A DNA stretch of 31,327 bases from an uncultured Caryophanales bacterium (GCA_946414975.1 CAMKQS010000013.1:1-31327); one strand, 5' to 3'; numbered from the stretch's first letter, positions 15,201 to 22,256 are shown. Notes: generated by a model not told the origin, from the sequence alone. Program-made: numbers and translations.

Positions 15201-15977
15201 GATGGAACAAATAAAATAAAAAATGCAATCGATGAATCTGTTATTAACCTTGAAAATGATAATAGTGAAGCACTAGATGCTGATACTATCAATATGATTA
15301 AAAACCAAGCTGTTACATCAGCTGAGTTATCAAGTGATGTTTTAGATCAAATTGGTAAACAAGCGATTGAAGGATTAAAGAATGATGAATCATATAATCA
15401 AATGAATGAGATAGTAACTACTGTTGATTCAAATGAACAACTATTATATATGTGTACTAATCAAGAGACCATAGTGGATGAGTATAAGCAAATTTGTTCT
15501 TTATATAATACTTATAAACCAGTAGTTACTGCACTAGAGAAAACTGCATATAATGTTGCTGTTTCAACAGCTTCTAATATTGCTAAAAGTGTTGCTTTTA
15601 ATGTATCAGAATCTGTTGCAACATCTGTTGCAAACAGTGTAAAAAGTAAGGCCTCAGAAAAAACAATAAAATCATTAAATGAATTATCAAAAAATATAGG
15701 TCTATTATCAGATGGTATGAGTAAACTTAGTGATGGATCATTACAACTTGTAAATGGTATAGATACTTTAAAAATTGGTACAAATAAAATGTATAACGGT
15801 ACAAAGACATTTAACGATACAGGAATAAAAAAATTGTCTTCATTTGTTAATACAAATTTAGTTAGTAAAGTAGATACTGTTAATAGTTTAATTAAACTAA
15901 GTAATGAATATCAATCATATAGTGGCAAAGATGATAGTATTAGTGGTACTACTAAATTTATTATGGTAATTAAGTAA
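12279..15977 (+). CDS. MMPL/RND exporter in frame with a secreted YhgE-like protein
   Basis: A 1232-codon frame. Codons 1 to about 685 form an MMPL-type RND exporter: an N-terminal helix, an extracellular loop, a helix cluster (with LQLGVTTDFSIFLYHKY), a second loop and a second cluster (IQLGATIDYAILMTTKYLEE), a normal full length for Gram-positive MMPL proteins. Codons 690-1232 look like a separate secreted protein: a classic signal peptide (MKKKLAIIIFSLILINPYF...), an extracellular domain, and runs of LxxGxxxLxxG (LVNGANELNNGVDKLKNGA; LLSDGMSKLSDGSLQLVNG) as in YhgE/Pip proteins. AAAGGAGG stands just before the internal ATG 14346. ATG 12279 follows AGAGGTGA. The substrate is unknown; control by the nearby TetR protein is likely. 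Confidence 0.85.
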   Translation: MKKMADLICKHKIFIVIVAILLLIPAAIGMYKTKVNYNILVYLPDDIETLKGQNILTSDFNMGAFSVTVVDKMPAKDILKLEDKIKNVKGVDKVIGINDITGTTIPLDFLPEDVVNKVSKKDSSLLLITFKKSTSDDSTLEAVDEIRSITEDKAQVGGMSAMVLDTQELFNSEMALYVAIAVVLCIIVLMIFLDSYIVPFLLLANIGVAILFNMGTNIFLGDISYITKAISSVLQLGVTTDFSIFLYHKYEAAKKKYKDKSSAMSHAIVDTLTSVFGSSLTTIAGFLALCTMKLTLGMDIGIVMAKGVLFGLLCVITLFPALLLVFDKYIDKTTHKVITPKFTLIKKFVLNHYIIVFIVFIILLVPFYIFQTKTNVYYKLDESIPDSYGFKKATKKLKEDYGIVSQTMILASSDIENYKLNNMVDDIEKLDGVDLVLSPSKLSKLGISEDILSSDIKRIYQSKDYKLILVNSSYDIATTKLNNQIEKINKIVDKYDKKAIVAGEGPLMRDLVSITDQDFHNVNYTSIAVIFILMLIVTKSISLPVLLVTAIEFAIFVNMGIPYLMGSKIPFIASVVIGTIQLGATIDYAILMTTKYLEERKKGNSRKNSVSVALDNSVSSIFVSGMCFFAATIGVGIVSKIDMIGTLCTLISRGAIISMIVVICVLPSILLIFDRLIIKTSLGFKGGKNMKKKLAIIIFSLILINPYFVKALSKEESVYTKMSSSGKVKSVLVVEHLINDDKLDEINDITSLTDIKNLNGSESFSLNGKNINWKANGNDIYYQGKKSDNLPISLNVSYKLDGNLVKAKDIKNKKGHVEITINYKNNLKHEINGNTLYTPFVVISELNLDGKYNKNIKVSNGKIINNGTTNMVVAIASPGINESLNIDDINLSEVKIEYDTTKFNKEAIYVVATSKVLDNNDLSKFGNISSIKEDINSLSSAADMLVNGANELNNGVDKLKNGAVELNNGINTVFDGTNKIKNAIDESVINLENDNSEALDADTINMIKNQAVTSAELSSDVLDQIGKQAIEGLKNDESYNQMNEIVTTVDSNEQLLYMCTNQETIVDEYKQICSLYNTYKPVVTALEKTAYNVAVSTASNIAKSVAFNVSESVATSVANSVKSKASEKTIKSLNELSKNIGLLSDGMSKLSDGSLQLVNGIDTLKIGTNKMYNGTKTFNDTGIKKLSSFVNTNLVSKVDTVNSLIKLSNEYQSYSGKDDSISGTTKFIMVIK
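14346..15977 (+). CDS. Probable separate translation start of the secreted YhgE-like protein
   Basis: Inside the long frame, ATG 14346 is preceded by AAAGGAGG (14331-14338) with 7-base spacing, the best ribosome site of this part of the window. The product would be 543 residues: signal peptide 1-25 (three Lys, then a hydrophobic core, ending about VKA), a beta-rich region, and two LxxGxxxLxxG repeat regions flanking an Ala/Ser-rich helix. No C-terminal membrane segment or sortase signal is visible. This suggests the downstream protein is made independently, whatever happens to the fused product. A shift of frame at the ribosome site would meet TAA in AGGTAAAAAT, so an ancestral stop there is plausible. 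Confidence 0.6.
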   Translation: MKKKLAIIIFSLILINPYFVKALSKEESVYTKMSSSGKVKSVLVVEHLINDDKLDEINDITSLTDIKNLNGSESFSLNGKNINWKANGNDIYYQGKKSDNLPISLNVSYKLDGNLVKAKDIKNKKGHVEITINYKNNLKHEINGNTLYTPFVVISELNLDGKYNKNIKVSNGKIINNGTTNMVVAIASPGINESLNIDDINLSEVKIEYDTTKFNKEAIYVVATSKVLDNNDLSKFGNISSIKEDINSLSSAADMLVNGANELNNGVDKLKNGAVELNNGINTVFDGTNKIKNAIDESVINLENDNSEALDADTINMIKNQAVTSAELSSDVLDQIGKQAIEGLKNDESYNQMNEIVTTVDSNEQLLYMCTNQETIVDEYKQICSLYNTYKPVVTALEKTAYNVAVSTASNIAKSVAFNVSESVATSVANSVKSKASEKTIKSLNELSKNIGLLSDGMSKLSDGSLQLVNGIDTLKIGTNKMYNGTKTFNDTGIKKLSSFVNTNLVSKVDTVNSLIKLSNEYQSYSGKDDSISGTTKFIMVIK

Positions 15978-16006
15978 AAATGTTAGTTGCATTTTTACTT
16001 TTTTTA
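15973..16006 (+). terminator. Strong rho-independent terminator
   Basis: Perfect 10-bp stem AGTAAAAATG / CATTTTTACT (15973-15982 with 15990-15999), loop TTAGTTG, then a T run. Ends the exporter transcript. Confidence 0.85.
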
Positions 16007-16015
16007 TTCTATAAT
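15987..16015 (+). promoter_or_regulatory. Possible promoter for the next membrane protein
   Basis: TTGCAT (15987-15992), 17 bases, TATAAT (16010-16015). The -35 lies within the terminator stem of the gene before, an economy seen elsewhere in this window. Confidence 0.5.
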
Positions 16016-16046
16016 TTTTATATAAATAATAAGGGATGATTTTTTT

Positions 16047-16847
16047 ATGGAAAAATTAGACAAAAAATTTAATAAAATTTCAAAGAAAAAGTTTAATATA
16101 TATGCATTTATATTTGGACATTTATATATGTATTACTGCAGGATGTTTTTATATGGTTTTCTTGCCTTAATCATAGAATTATTTGTATTGCTCATTTCAT
16201 ATTCTGAATTTATATTTGTTATAATTTTATTATTTCATATTTTATATGGTTTTTTTACTAATAAAATTTATAACTATTTTGTAACTAAGAAATTAATGGA
16301 TAATAATAAGCCATTATTTAATATATATATACTTAGAATTCTTGCAATCATATATATTATCTTTTTTGTGGTAATAGATATTTCGATAATATTGAATGAT
16401 ATAGAGTATAGAAGTTATATTTATTATGATAGTAGTGTTAATATAAATGATGAATATGAAATGACTATTCCTAATAATTTTCAAAAAGAAGATAGTTATT
16501 ATTTTAATTATATAAATTATTCTGATATAGATGATATGCATCTTAGTGCATGCGAGTTTTCATTTTATAAAGTAAAAAACTATAATAATATAAAAAAAAT
16601 TGTTAAGCAGTTAAAAAAAGAGAATAAATATTATAATAATTCTAATTTGAGAAGTAAAACAATAAATTCAATAAAATGGAGTTATTTTATTTCACAAAGT
16701 GACTATAGAGATATTTATTACTATATTACTTACAATAATGGTATATATTTGTTTACATATAATATTTCAAAAGATTATGAAGATAAATATGTAGAATGCA
16801 TAAAAGATTATAGTGCTGTTATTAATTCTATAAAAGTCAAACATTAA
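16047..16847 (+). CDS. Membrane protein with DUF2628-like N-terminus
   Basis: A 266-residue membrane protein of unknown function. Three hydrophobic stretches occupy about residues 36-75 and 93-114, led by FIFGHLYMYYCRMFLYGF, which resembles the G-P/H-x-Y-x-x-Y-R-K-M start of DUF2628 proteins; a domain match would need a profile search. After the last helix comes a Tyr/Asn-rich domain of about 150 residues, probably extracellular (YEMTIPNNFQKED then repeated YY pairs). Ribosome site AAGGGATG. Transcribed alone, between two terminators. Confidence 0.7.
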   Translation: MEKLDKKFNKISKKKFNIYAFIFGHLYMYYCRMFLYGFLALIIELFVLLISYSEFIFVIILLFHILYGFFTNKIYNYFVTKKLMDNNKPLFNIYILRILAIIYIIFFVVIDISIILNDIEYRSYIYYDSSVNINDEYEMTIPNNFQKEDSYYFNYINYSDIDDMHLSACEFSFYKVKNYNNIKKIVKQLKKENKYYNNSNLRSKTINSIKWSYFISQSDYRDIYYYITYNNGIYLFTYNISKDYEDKYVECIKDYSAVINSIKVKH

Positions 16848-16860
16848 GTTTGATTTTTTT
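16837..16860 (+). terminator. Rho-independent terminator
   Basis: Stem TCAAAC / GTTTGA (16837-16842 with 16848-16853), loop ATTAA, then seven T residues. The -35 box of the next gene lies within its right half. Confidence 0.72.
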
Positions 16861-16877
16861 GATATTTGTGTTATAAT
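16850..16877 (+). promoter_or_regulatory. Promoter of the small gene, extended -10
   Basis: TTGATT (16850-16855), 16 bases, TATAAT (16872-16877) with TGT before it. The start lies near 16884, about 21 bases before the ATG at 16905. Confidence 0.62.
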
Positions 16878-16904
16878 ACCACTTGCGCAAAAAAAGGAGG
16901 GTTT

Positions 16905-17069
16905 ATGAACGATAGAAGATTATTAGAATTAATGCTTGATTATGGTAGAATCGTTTATGGAATGGCATATATTAGTTTATGTTCTAAAAATATAATACCA
17001 AATTATGAAAACTTAAAAAATGAAATTGATATTATTATTCAATACAATGAAAAAGCAAAACAATTTTAA
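16905..17069 (+). CDS. Small protein, 54 residues, unknown
   Basis: Not recognised. It begins MNDRRLLELMLDYGRIVYGM and ends with YNEKAKQF: a short, probably helical protein with one or two amphipathic helices and no membrane segment. AAGGAGG (16894-16900) immediately before ATG 16905 and an extended -10 promoter support real expression. The longer frame starting upstream would begin inside the promoter and is rejected. It is isolated by terminators on both sides. Confidence 0.65.
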   Translation: MNDRRLLELMLDYGRIVYGMAYISLCSKNIIPNYENLKNEIDIIIQYNEKAKQF

Positions 17070-17090
17070 AAGGTATTGCTGTTTTTTTTT
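17053..17090 (+). terminator. Weak terminator
   Basis: AGCAA (17054-17058) can pair with TTGCT (17076-17080) ahead of a run of nine T residues. The loop is long and other pairings exist, so only the T run and position after a stop codon support it. Confidence 0.45.
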
Positions 17091-17104
17091 AAATAAAGTA
17101 CAAT
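17076..17104 (+). promoter_or_regulatory. Possible promoter
   Basis: TTGCTG (17076-17081), 17 bases, TACAAT (17099-17104). Weak, but it is the only candidate before the gene at 17123. Confidence 0.35.
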
Positions 17105-17122
17105 ATAAATAGAGGGAATGTT

Positions 17123-17695
17123 ATGAACTTTGATAAAGATGCAGAAGAATATTTACATAATTTATATCATAATAATATTATGTTACATAAAAATTTTTTA
17201 ATAAGTTTAATCTCTAAAAGCAATTATGATTTATTGCAAGTTTTAATTTCCCCTAAAGATATAAAGCAACTTACAATAGCTAAATCAGTTATTACATATA
17301 TTGATGATAAATTTGATTTACAGAAAGTGGCTAATAATTGTAATAATTTAAATTTTGAATTAAATAATAGTAATCTTATAAAAGTTATATTAAGAATGTA
17401 TTATGAAGATAATAATGATATTAAAGAATTTACATCTGATGCAAAAATATTATCTAATATATTGTTTGAAAATATATTAGTTTATTATAATAATGATTTA
17501 AAATTAAAATATATAAATATGCTTAATAATATAACTGGAGATGATATTAAGTTAGATTATATGAATGTTATTTGTTTAACAGTATCTAAACTAGAGGGTT
17601 ATTTATTAAACGAATTTCAGTGTGTTAATTTTAATGATTTTTCTAAAGAATTTCATAAAAATTATACTGAGAAAATTAAGGTGTTATTAAAGTAA
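17123..17695 (+). CDS. Hypothetical protein, 190 residues
   Basis: Not recognised. A soluble, mostly helical protein without signal peptide or membrane segment, rich in Asn, Ile, Leu and Lys. It starts MNFDKDAEEYLHNLYHNNIM. The ribosome site is GAGGGAATG before ATG 17123. It lies between terminators and directly before the metallophosphoesterase gene, but has its own terminator, so no functional link can be claimed. Confidence 0.65.
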   Translation: MNFDKDAEEYLHNLYHNNIMLHKNFLISLISKSNYDLLQVLISPKDIKQLTIAKSVITYIDDKFDLQKVANNCNNLNFELNNSNLIKVILRMYYEDNNDIKEFTSDAKILSNILFENILVYYNNDLKLKYINMLNNITGDDIKLDYMNVICLTVSKLEGYLLNEFQCVNFNDFSKEFHKNYTEKIKVLLK

Positions 17696-17709
17696 TAGCA
17701 CTTTTTTTT
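17681..17709 (+). terminator. Rho-independent terminator
   Basis: Nine-bp stem GTGTTATTA / TAATAGCAC (17681-17689 with 17693-17701) with one T-G wobble, loop AAG, then eight T residues. The stop codon of the hypothetical gene forms part of the stem. Confidence 0.83.
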
Positions 17710-17717
17710 ATAATAAA

Positions 17718-17745
17718 TTGACATATAATATATATTTGTTATAAT
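17718..17745 (+). promoter_or_regulatory. Promoter of the metallophosphoesterase gene
   Basis: TTGACA (17718-17723), 16 bases, TATAAT (17740-17745) with TGT before it. The start near 17752 leaves only about 12 bases of leader, with GGTG as a weak ribosome site. Confidence 0.77.
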
Positions 17746-17763
17746 ACCAATTGGTGTTTTTTT

Positions 17764-19548
17764 ATGTTGAGTGCGGTTAATAAAGTTCAAATTATGGGCC
17801 AAATTAATAAATATAGTTTAGAACAATTACAAAGTGGAAATATAATACATAAAGATGCTAATAGTATGAAGTATTTTGATTTGTTTGAATATTTAGAAAG
17901 CGAATTAGAAAATAGAATTAATAAACCAAGAAACAAATCAGTGAAGATTATTTCTAAGCTAATATATAGTTTAATTGCTACAATAGATGCATCATATACT
18001 GTAAATAATGAAATTTTATTTACTGATGAATTATATGAAAAAACTTTAAATTTAAAAAAAATTTATCAAGAAAATATTAAAAATGTAGATGAATATGATA
18101 TTGTTATGTTTGATAATTTATATGATAAAATGGCTAAAATAGAAATAACAAAATTTAATTCATCTGAAAATAAAAATGATACTGTTGAAGATATTGAAAA
18201 TTCTGATGGAAATGATTTAAAGACTAAAATAGATGAATATAAAAATAAAATAAAGATTTTAAAAAAAGAAAAAAAAAAATTAAATAGTAAAATTAATAGT
18301 TTAAATAATATTATTGATGAATCAATAAAAAAAGAAGAACTAGAATTATATAAAACACAATTAAAAGAATTAGAAGAAAAAAATGAAGAGTTAAATATTA
18401 CTATTTGTAAGTTAGAATTTGATAATTCTAGACTTAATAATGATAATAAAAAGCTTAAATATACTATAAGTGAAGAGAAGAAATTCTATGATGAGGAATA
18501 TAATATATTAAAGAAAAAGTTAGATTCTGCTACAATAGATGCTCAAAAATATAATGAATATATAACAAATAGTGAAATAAATACAGAGATTGATAGATTA
18601 GTTTTAGAAAATATAGTTGAAACAAAGCAAAATATTAGTGAAATATTTTCTGTATTACATTTTTTATATCCAAATATAACTAAAGAAACCATATTTGATT
18701 CGTTAAAAAGACTTAGAAATAATTATTCAATATCACAAAATAGTATATATGATTATGAAAAATCATATGGAATAGGTCTTAATTATTTTGATAATTATTC
18801 AATAGATAAAATAGGTGATGTATTAGATATTATTGTTATATCTGATATGCATATTAATGATGATATTGAATCATCGCTATATAATTTGAATTTAATATAT
18901 GAGTACGCTAAAAGAAATGGTATTAAAATTATCGTAAATTTAGGAGATTTTATTGATGGGCATTTTACAAACTATAATAATAAATTAGATCAATTTAAAT
19001 ATAATGATGAATTGATTAGTAAAATAATTGAAAGTTTACCAAAGGATGCTAGTATTATTAATTTATTATTAGGTGGTAATCATGATAGGCTTGTAATGAG
19101 TCAAGGAATTGATATTGTAAATAGAGTAGCAAGCGAAAGAATGGATTATGCTAGTCTTAATTATGATCATTCATTTTTAAATATAGGAAATAGTACATTA
19201 GGATTACATCACGTAAATAAAAGATATACAGATGATTTTATAAAAAATACAAGTTGTGATAATAGTCTTGTAAATAGTCATTTAGAAAGTTATTATGATA
19301 GAAAAAAAGTACAAAAAAGTAATATATATCTCGACTTGTTAGGACATTATCATATTTCAAAATTTTCTTCAATAGGTTCTTATATAACCATACCATCATT
19401 AAATAATGATCATATTCAAAATGGTGCTTGGAGATTAAGATTTTTCTTTGATGGTTATAAAAATATTATAGAGACTGTAATGATTCCTTTAATTGTAGAA
19501 AATAAAGTATTATCTTCATCATCATTCAATTATCAAAAAGTAAAGTAA
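17764..19548 (+). CDS. Coiled-coil metallophosphoesterase (calcineurin-like)
   Basis: A 594-residue cytosolic protein. The C-terminal third has all motifs of the calcineurin-like phosphoesterase fold: SDMHIN (360-365), GDFIDG (394-399), GGNHDR (437-442), GLHHVNK (480-486) and GHYHISK (527-533), giving the two-metal site. The N-terminal 140 residues are helical and unrecognised. Residues about 150-265 are a long Lys/Glu/Leu/Asn coiled coil. Nuclease (SbcD/Mre11-like), 2',3'-cyclic phosphodiesterase and protein phosphatase activities are all possible; an SbcC partner is not in the window. The in-cis coiled coil suggests it makes dimers or bridges. Single-gene transcript with consensus promoter and strong terminator. 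Confidence 0.85.
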   Translation: MLSAVNKVQIMGQINKYSLEQLQSGNIIHKDANSMKYFDLFEYLESELENRINKPRNKSVKIISKLIYSLIATIDASYTVNNEILFTDELYEKTLNLKKIYQENIKNVDEYDIVMFDNLYDKMAKIEITKFNSSENKNDTVEDIENSDGNDLKTKIDEYKNKIKILKKEKKKLNSKINSLNNIIDESIKKEELELYKTQLKELEEKNEELNITICKLEFDNSRLNNDNKKLKYTISEEKKFYDEEYNILKKKLDSATIDAQKYNEYITNSEINTEIDRLVLENIVETKQNISEIFSVLHFLYPNITKETIFDSLKRLRNNYSISQNSIYDYEKSYGIGLNYFDNYSIDKIGDVLDIIVISDMHINDDIESSLYNLNLIYEYAKRNGIKIIVNLGDFIDGHFTNYNNKLDQFKYNDELISKIIESLPKDASIINLLLGGNHDRLVMSQGIDIVNRVASERMDYASLNYDHSFLNIGNSTLGLHHVNKRYTDDFIKNTSCDNSLVNSHLESYYDRKKVQKSNIYLDLLGHYHISKFSSIGSYITIPSLNNDHIQNGAWRLRFFFDGYKNIIETVMIPLIVENKVLSSSSFNYQKVK

Positions 19549-19561
19549 TTTTACTTTTTTT
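19535..19561 (+). terminator. Rho-independent terminator
   Basis: Ten-bp stem AAAAAGTAAA / TTTACTTTTT (19535-19544 with 19550-19559), loop GTAAT, T run to 19561. The stop codon lies in the loop. Confidence 0.78.
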
Positions 19562-19577
19562 GTTTACATTGATAGTG

Positions 19578-19606
19578 TTGATTATAACATTTAAATATGG
19601 TAAAAT
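19578..19606 (+). promoter_or_regulatory. Possible promoter of the yqeG operon
   Basis: TTGATT (19578-19583), 17 bases, TAAAAT (19601-19606) preceded by TGG. It lies 23 bases before the yqeG ATG. Confidence 0.5.
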
Positions 19607-19628
19607 TAAATAGAAAAGTGGTGATTAG

Positions 19629-20150
19629 ATGGAAAAGTATGTCCCTGATTTATATCAGAAAAACATGTACTCAATTAAATATGAAAATTTGGTACGTAGA
19701 GGAATTAAATTTTTAGTTTTTGATCTTGATAATACTATCGCACTAATTACTGAAAGACATGCAAGTGAAGAAGCGTTAAAGCTATTTACAGAGCTTAAGA
19801 AAAAGAAATTTAAAATAATGATAGCATCTAATAGTTTGGCTGCAAGGGTTAAAGTATTTGCTAAAGAATTAGGAATTGATTATATGAGTAATTGTAGAAA
19901 GCCAAAAGCTCCAGATTTAGAAAAATATATTTTAGCATCTGGATATAAATTGTCTGAAATTGCAATTATAGGAGATTCTATGTTAGATGATGTTGTTTGT
20001 GGAAATAGAATTGGTATTACAACTATTTTGACAGATCAACTTGGAAAAAAGGAATTTTTGCCTGCTTATTTTAAAAGAAAAAAAGAAAGAAAGATTCAAA
20101 AGAAACTTAGAGATCATAATCTTTTTACTAAAGGAAGATATTATGAATAA
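19629..20150 (+). CDS. yqeG: YqeG family HAD phosphatase
   Basis: A HAD subfamily IIIA phosphatase conserved in Bacillota next to yqeH; its substrate is not established. Motif I is FDLDNT with Asp32 and Asp34; motif II is IASNS (65-69); the motif III Lys lies in RKPKAPD; motif IV is IGDSMLDD. Length 173 is normal (172 in B. subtilis). The ribosome site is AAAGTGGTGAT before ATG 19629. It overlaps yqeH by 8 bases, so translation is coupled, the same arrangement as in other Firmicutes. The C-terminus is very basic (KRKKERKIQKKLRDHN). Confidence 0.93.
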   Translation: MEKYVPDLYQKNMYSIKYENLVRRGIKFLVFDLDNTIALITERHASEEALKLFTELKKKKFKIMIASNSLAARVKVFAKELGIDYMSNCRKPKAPDLEKYILASGYKLSEIAIIGDSMLDDVVCGNRIGITTILTDQLGKKEFLPAYFKRKKERKIQKKLRDHNLFTKGRYYE

Positions 20151-21072
20151 ATGTTTAGGATGTGGTTGTGAAACTAAAAGAGATTTATTATGTGATAGAT
20201 GCTTTAGAATAAAGAATTATAATGATTATCAAAAAATTGATATTGATGAAAATAAAATAAATGATATATTAAGCAATATAAAGAAAGAAGATACAGTTGT
20301 TTTAATAGTAGATCTACTTAATATTCCAAGTAATTTTGATATAATAAATAGAAGTATTAAAAATGATATTATTCTAGTTTTAAATAAATATGATTTGATG
20401 CCAACAAATAATGAAACAAAATATCAAGATTATTTTAATAAATATAATTTGAATATTATAAAAACATTTTGTATTAGTTGTAAAAAAAATTATAATGTTG
20501 ATGAATTTTATAATTTTATTTGTTCTAATTGTAGTAATAAAATATATTTTATTGGATATACAAACTCAGGGAAAAGTAGTTTAATTAATAAATTAATATA
20601 TAACTATTCATCTTTTGATACTTTAATAACAACAAGTCCTCTTTTTAATACAACATTAGATGCTATTGAAATTAAGATAAATGATATAACACTCATTGAT
20701 ACTCCTGGATTAATAAATAATCAAGTTAATAATTTGGATAGTAGTATTTTAAAGAAGATTGCTAAGAGTAGTAAAATTAAACCAATAACATATCAAATAA
20801 AAGGGAAACAATATATTAATATAGAAGATATTATAGAAATAGAAGTTATTAATAATGATATTACTTTATATTTTCCAAATAGTTTTGATATAGAAAGAAA
20901 ATATAAGGAAAATAAAATGTTTGGAAAATTAAAAATTGTTAATTATAATATAGTATCTAAAAGTGATATTGTTTTATCGGGTTTAGGTTTTTTAAAGGTA
21001 AATAAACCAGGAGAAATAAAATTAAAAATAAAAGAAGATATATATTGTTTTGTTAGAGATAATTTAATATAG
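20143..21072 (+). CDS. yqeH: Ribosome biogenesis GTPase YqeH
   Basis: A circularly permuted GTPase needed for 30S subunit assembly. The N-terminal zinc finger has Cys4, Cys7, Cys17 and Cys20 (CLGCG ... CDRCF). The permuted order G4-G5-G1-G2-G3 is clear: NKYD (81-84), SCKK (112-115), GYTNSGKSS (138-146), T170/171 in NTTLDA, DTPG (186-189). At 309 residues it is shorter than B. subtilis YqeH (366), mainly in the C-terminal domain. ATG 20143 has AAGGAAG before it and gives the conserved N-terminus MNKCLGCGCE; the longer frame starting inside yqeG is rejected. The usual next genes (aroE, yhbY, nadD, yqeK) do not follow. Confidence 0.94.
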   Translation: MNKCLGCGCETKRDLLCDRCFRIKNYNDYQKIDIDENKINDILSNIKKEDTVVLIVDLLNIPSNFDIINRSIKNDIILVLNKYDLMPTNNETKYQDYFNKYNLNIIKTFCISCKKNYNVDEFYNFICSNCSNKIYFIGYTNSGKSSLINKLIYNYSSFDTLITTSPLFNTTLDAIEIKINDITLIDTPGLINNQVNNLDSSILKKIAKSSKIKPITYQIKGKQYINIEDIIEIEVINNDITLYFPNSFDIERKYKENKMFGKLKIVNYNIVSKSDIVLSGLGFLKVNKPGEIKLKIKEDIYCFVRDNLI

Positions 21073-21080
21073 GAGGATAT

Positions 21081-21899
21081 ATGAAAAAGGGAAATGTGAT
21101 ATTGATTGTTAGTTGTATTTTGATAGTCACTGTGGGTATTATTTTAATGCCTACTTTATATAAAGTAATAACTAATAATATGCTTAAAGGTAAAACAATA
21201 GATGTTATTGAGAATAAAAAGAATAAAACAAAAAAAGAAGTAGATAAACTTACTATAGAAAGTGAAGCTTTAAAAGAGTTGGTTTATCCTGTTATGCATA
21301 ATGATTTAAGTAATACAGATACATATTATAAGTTAGATAAAATATCTGTTTCTGATTTTACAAATAATGATATATTATATAATGCATTTTTACAAATTTA
21401 TAATGGTTATTTAGTTAATAATGGTCGTAATGTATCTTTTAATAGTAGTTATTTAGAGTCAAGAATTCAAAATATATTTGGGCCTAAAACAGGATATAAT
21501 TTAGTTGATTTTACTGTTCCTAGTGGTGCAAATAGTATTTATTTTGGTACTTTTAAATATGATGCTAGTACAAAACAATATATATATTATCCAGCTAATA
21601 ATAATAGTGGAGTAATATATACAGATATCAAGAAAATATATGATGTCAATAATCCTGATGAAAATACTATTAATACTTTATTTAATGTTGCATTTGTAAA
21701 AATTAATAATGGAAGTTATACTATGTATAAAGATTATTCATATTCAGATGAAATAAGTAGTGGTAGTTTTAATAATATAGAAGATTTAGAAAATATGTTA
21801 GAAAACTTAGATACTAAGAAGTATCAATATACATTTAGGAAAGATACATGCAATTATGATTCATATTGCTTTTATGGAGGTAAATGGTTAAATGAATAG
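21081..21899 (+). CDS. Single-pass membrane protein, unknown
   Basis: Not recognised; 272 residues. One N-terminal transmembrane segment (VILIVSCILIVTVGIILM, residues 6-23) after MKKGN, then a Lys-rich coiled segment (about 38-60) and an Asn/Tyr/Ser-rich domain that should be extracellular. A Cys pair near the C-terminus (TCNYDSYCFYGGKW) could form a disulfide. It follows yqeH by 8 bases, with a strong AGGAGGA ribosome site, so it is in the yqeG operon. It overlaps the next small gene by 8 bases. Confidence 0.72.
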   Translation: MKKGNVILIVSCILIVTVGIILMPTLYKVITNNMLKGKTIDVIENKKNKTKKEVDKLTIESEALKELVYPVMHNDLSNTDTYYKLDKISVSDFTNNDILYNAFLQIYNGYLVNNGRNVSFNSSYLESRIQNIFGPKTGYNLVDFTVPSGANSIYFGTFKYDASTKQYIYYPANNNSGVIYTDIKKIYDVNNPDENTINTLFNVAFVKINNGSYTMYKDYSYSDEISSGSFNNIEDLENMLENLDTKKYQYTFRKDTCNYDSYCFYGGKWLNE

Positions 21900-22194
21900 A
21901 TTACAAGGCTATGGAGATAATGGTTATAATTATAGAAGAGCTGCAATTGAAAGAAATAATTCTAGTAGATTAAAATGGATGATGAGTGAAGCAAAAAAGA
22001 GTGCAGAGATTAGAGAAAAAAATGAGGGGAAAGAAAATAATAGTTTTAGTACGATAGATAGTGAAAATACAAATAATACTAGTGATTTAACTAATACTAC
22101 TAAACCTATAGATTCTAAGAATGAAGATAAGATGTTTAGACCTAATGAAGTTAATAGGTTTTCTAGGGGGAATAGTTTTTTTAAAAATAATTAA
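21892..22194 (+). CDS. Small hydrophilic protein, unknown
   Basis: Not recognised; 100 residues, without hydrophobic segment. The first half is basic and probably helical (RRAAIERNNSSRLKWMMSEA), the second half is Asn/Ser/Thr-rich and probably disordered (TNNTSDLTNTTKPIDS). It starts within the end of the previous gene (8-base overlap), with GGAGG 15-20 bases before, and is closed by a terminator, so it is the last gene of the yqeG operon. Its basic character leaves a role in nucleic acid or ribosome contact possible, but nothing shows it. Confidence 0.6.
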   Translation: MNRLQGYGDNGYNYRRAAIERNNSSRLKWMMSEAKKSAEIREKNEGKENNSFSTIDSENTNNTSDLTNTTKPIDSKNEDKMFRPNEVNRFSRGNSFFKNN

Positions 22195-22227
22195 AAATGT
22201 AAATTAAATACATTTTTAATTTTTTAA
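22193..22227 (+). terminator. Rho-independent terminator
   Basis: Nine-bp stem AAAAATGTA / TACATTTTT (22193-22201 with 22209-22217), loop AATTAAA, then AATTTTTT. Ends the yqeG operon. Confidence 0.77.
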
Positions 22228-22256
22228 TTTACATAAAAATTGAGATTTGTTATAAT
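22228..22256 (+). promoter_or_regulatory. uvrA promoter, extended -10
   Basis: TTTACA (22228-22233), 17 bases, TATAAT (22251-22256) with TGT before it. The start near 22263 gives a 13-base leader. No LexA-box-like palindrome (such as GAAC-N4-GTTC) is visible, so SOS control is not supported by the sequence. Confidence 0.77.
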
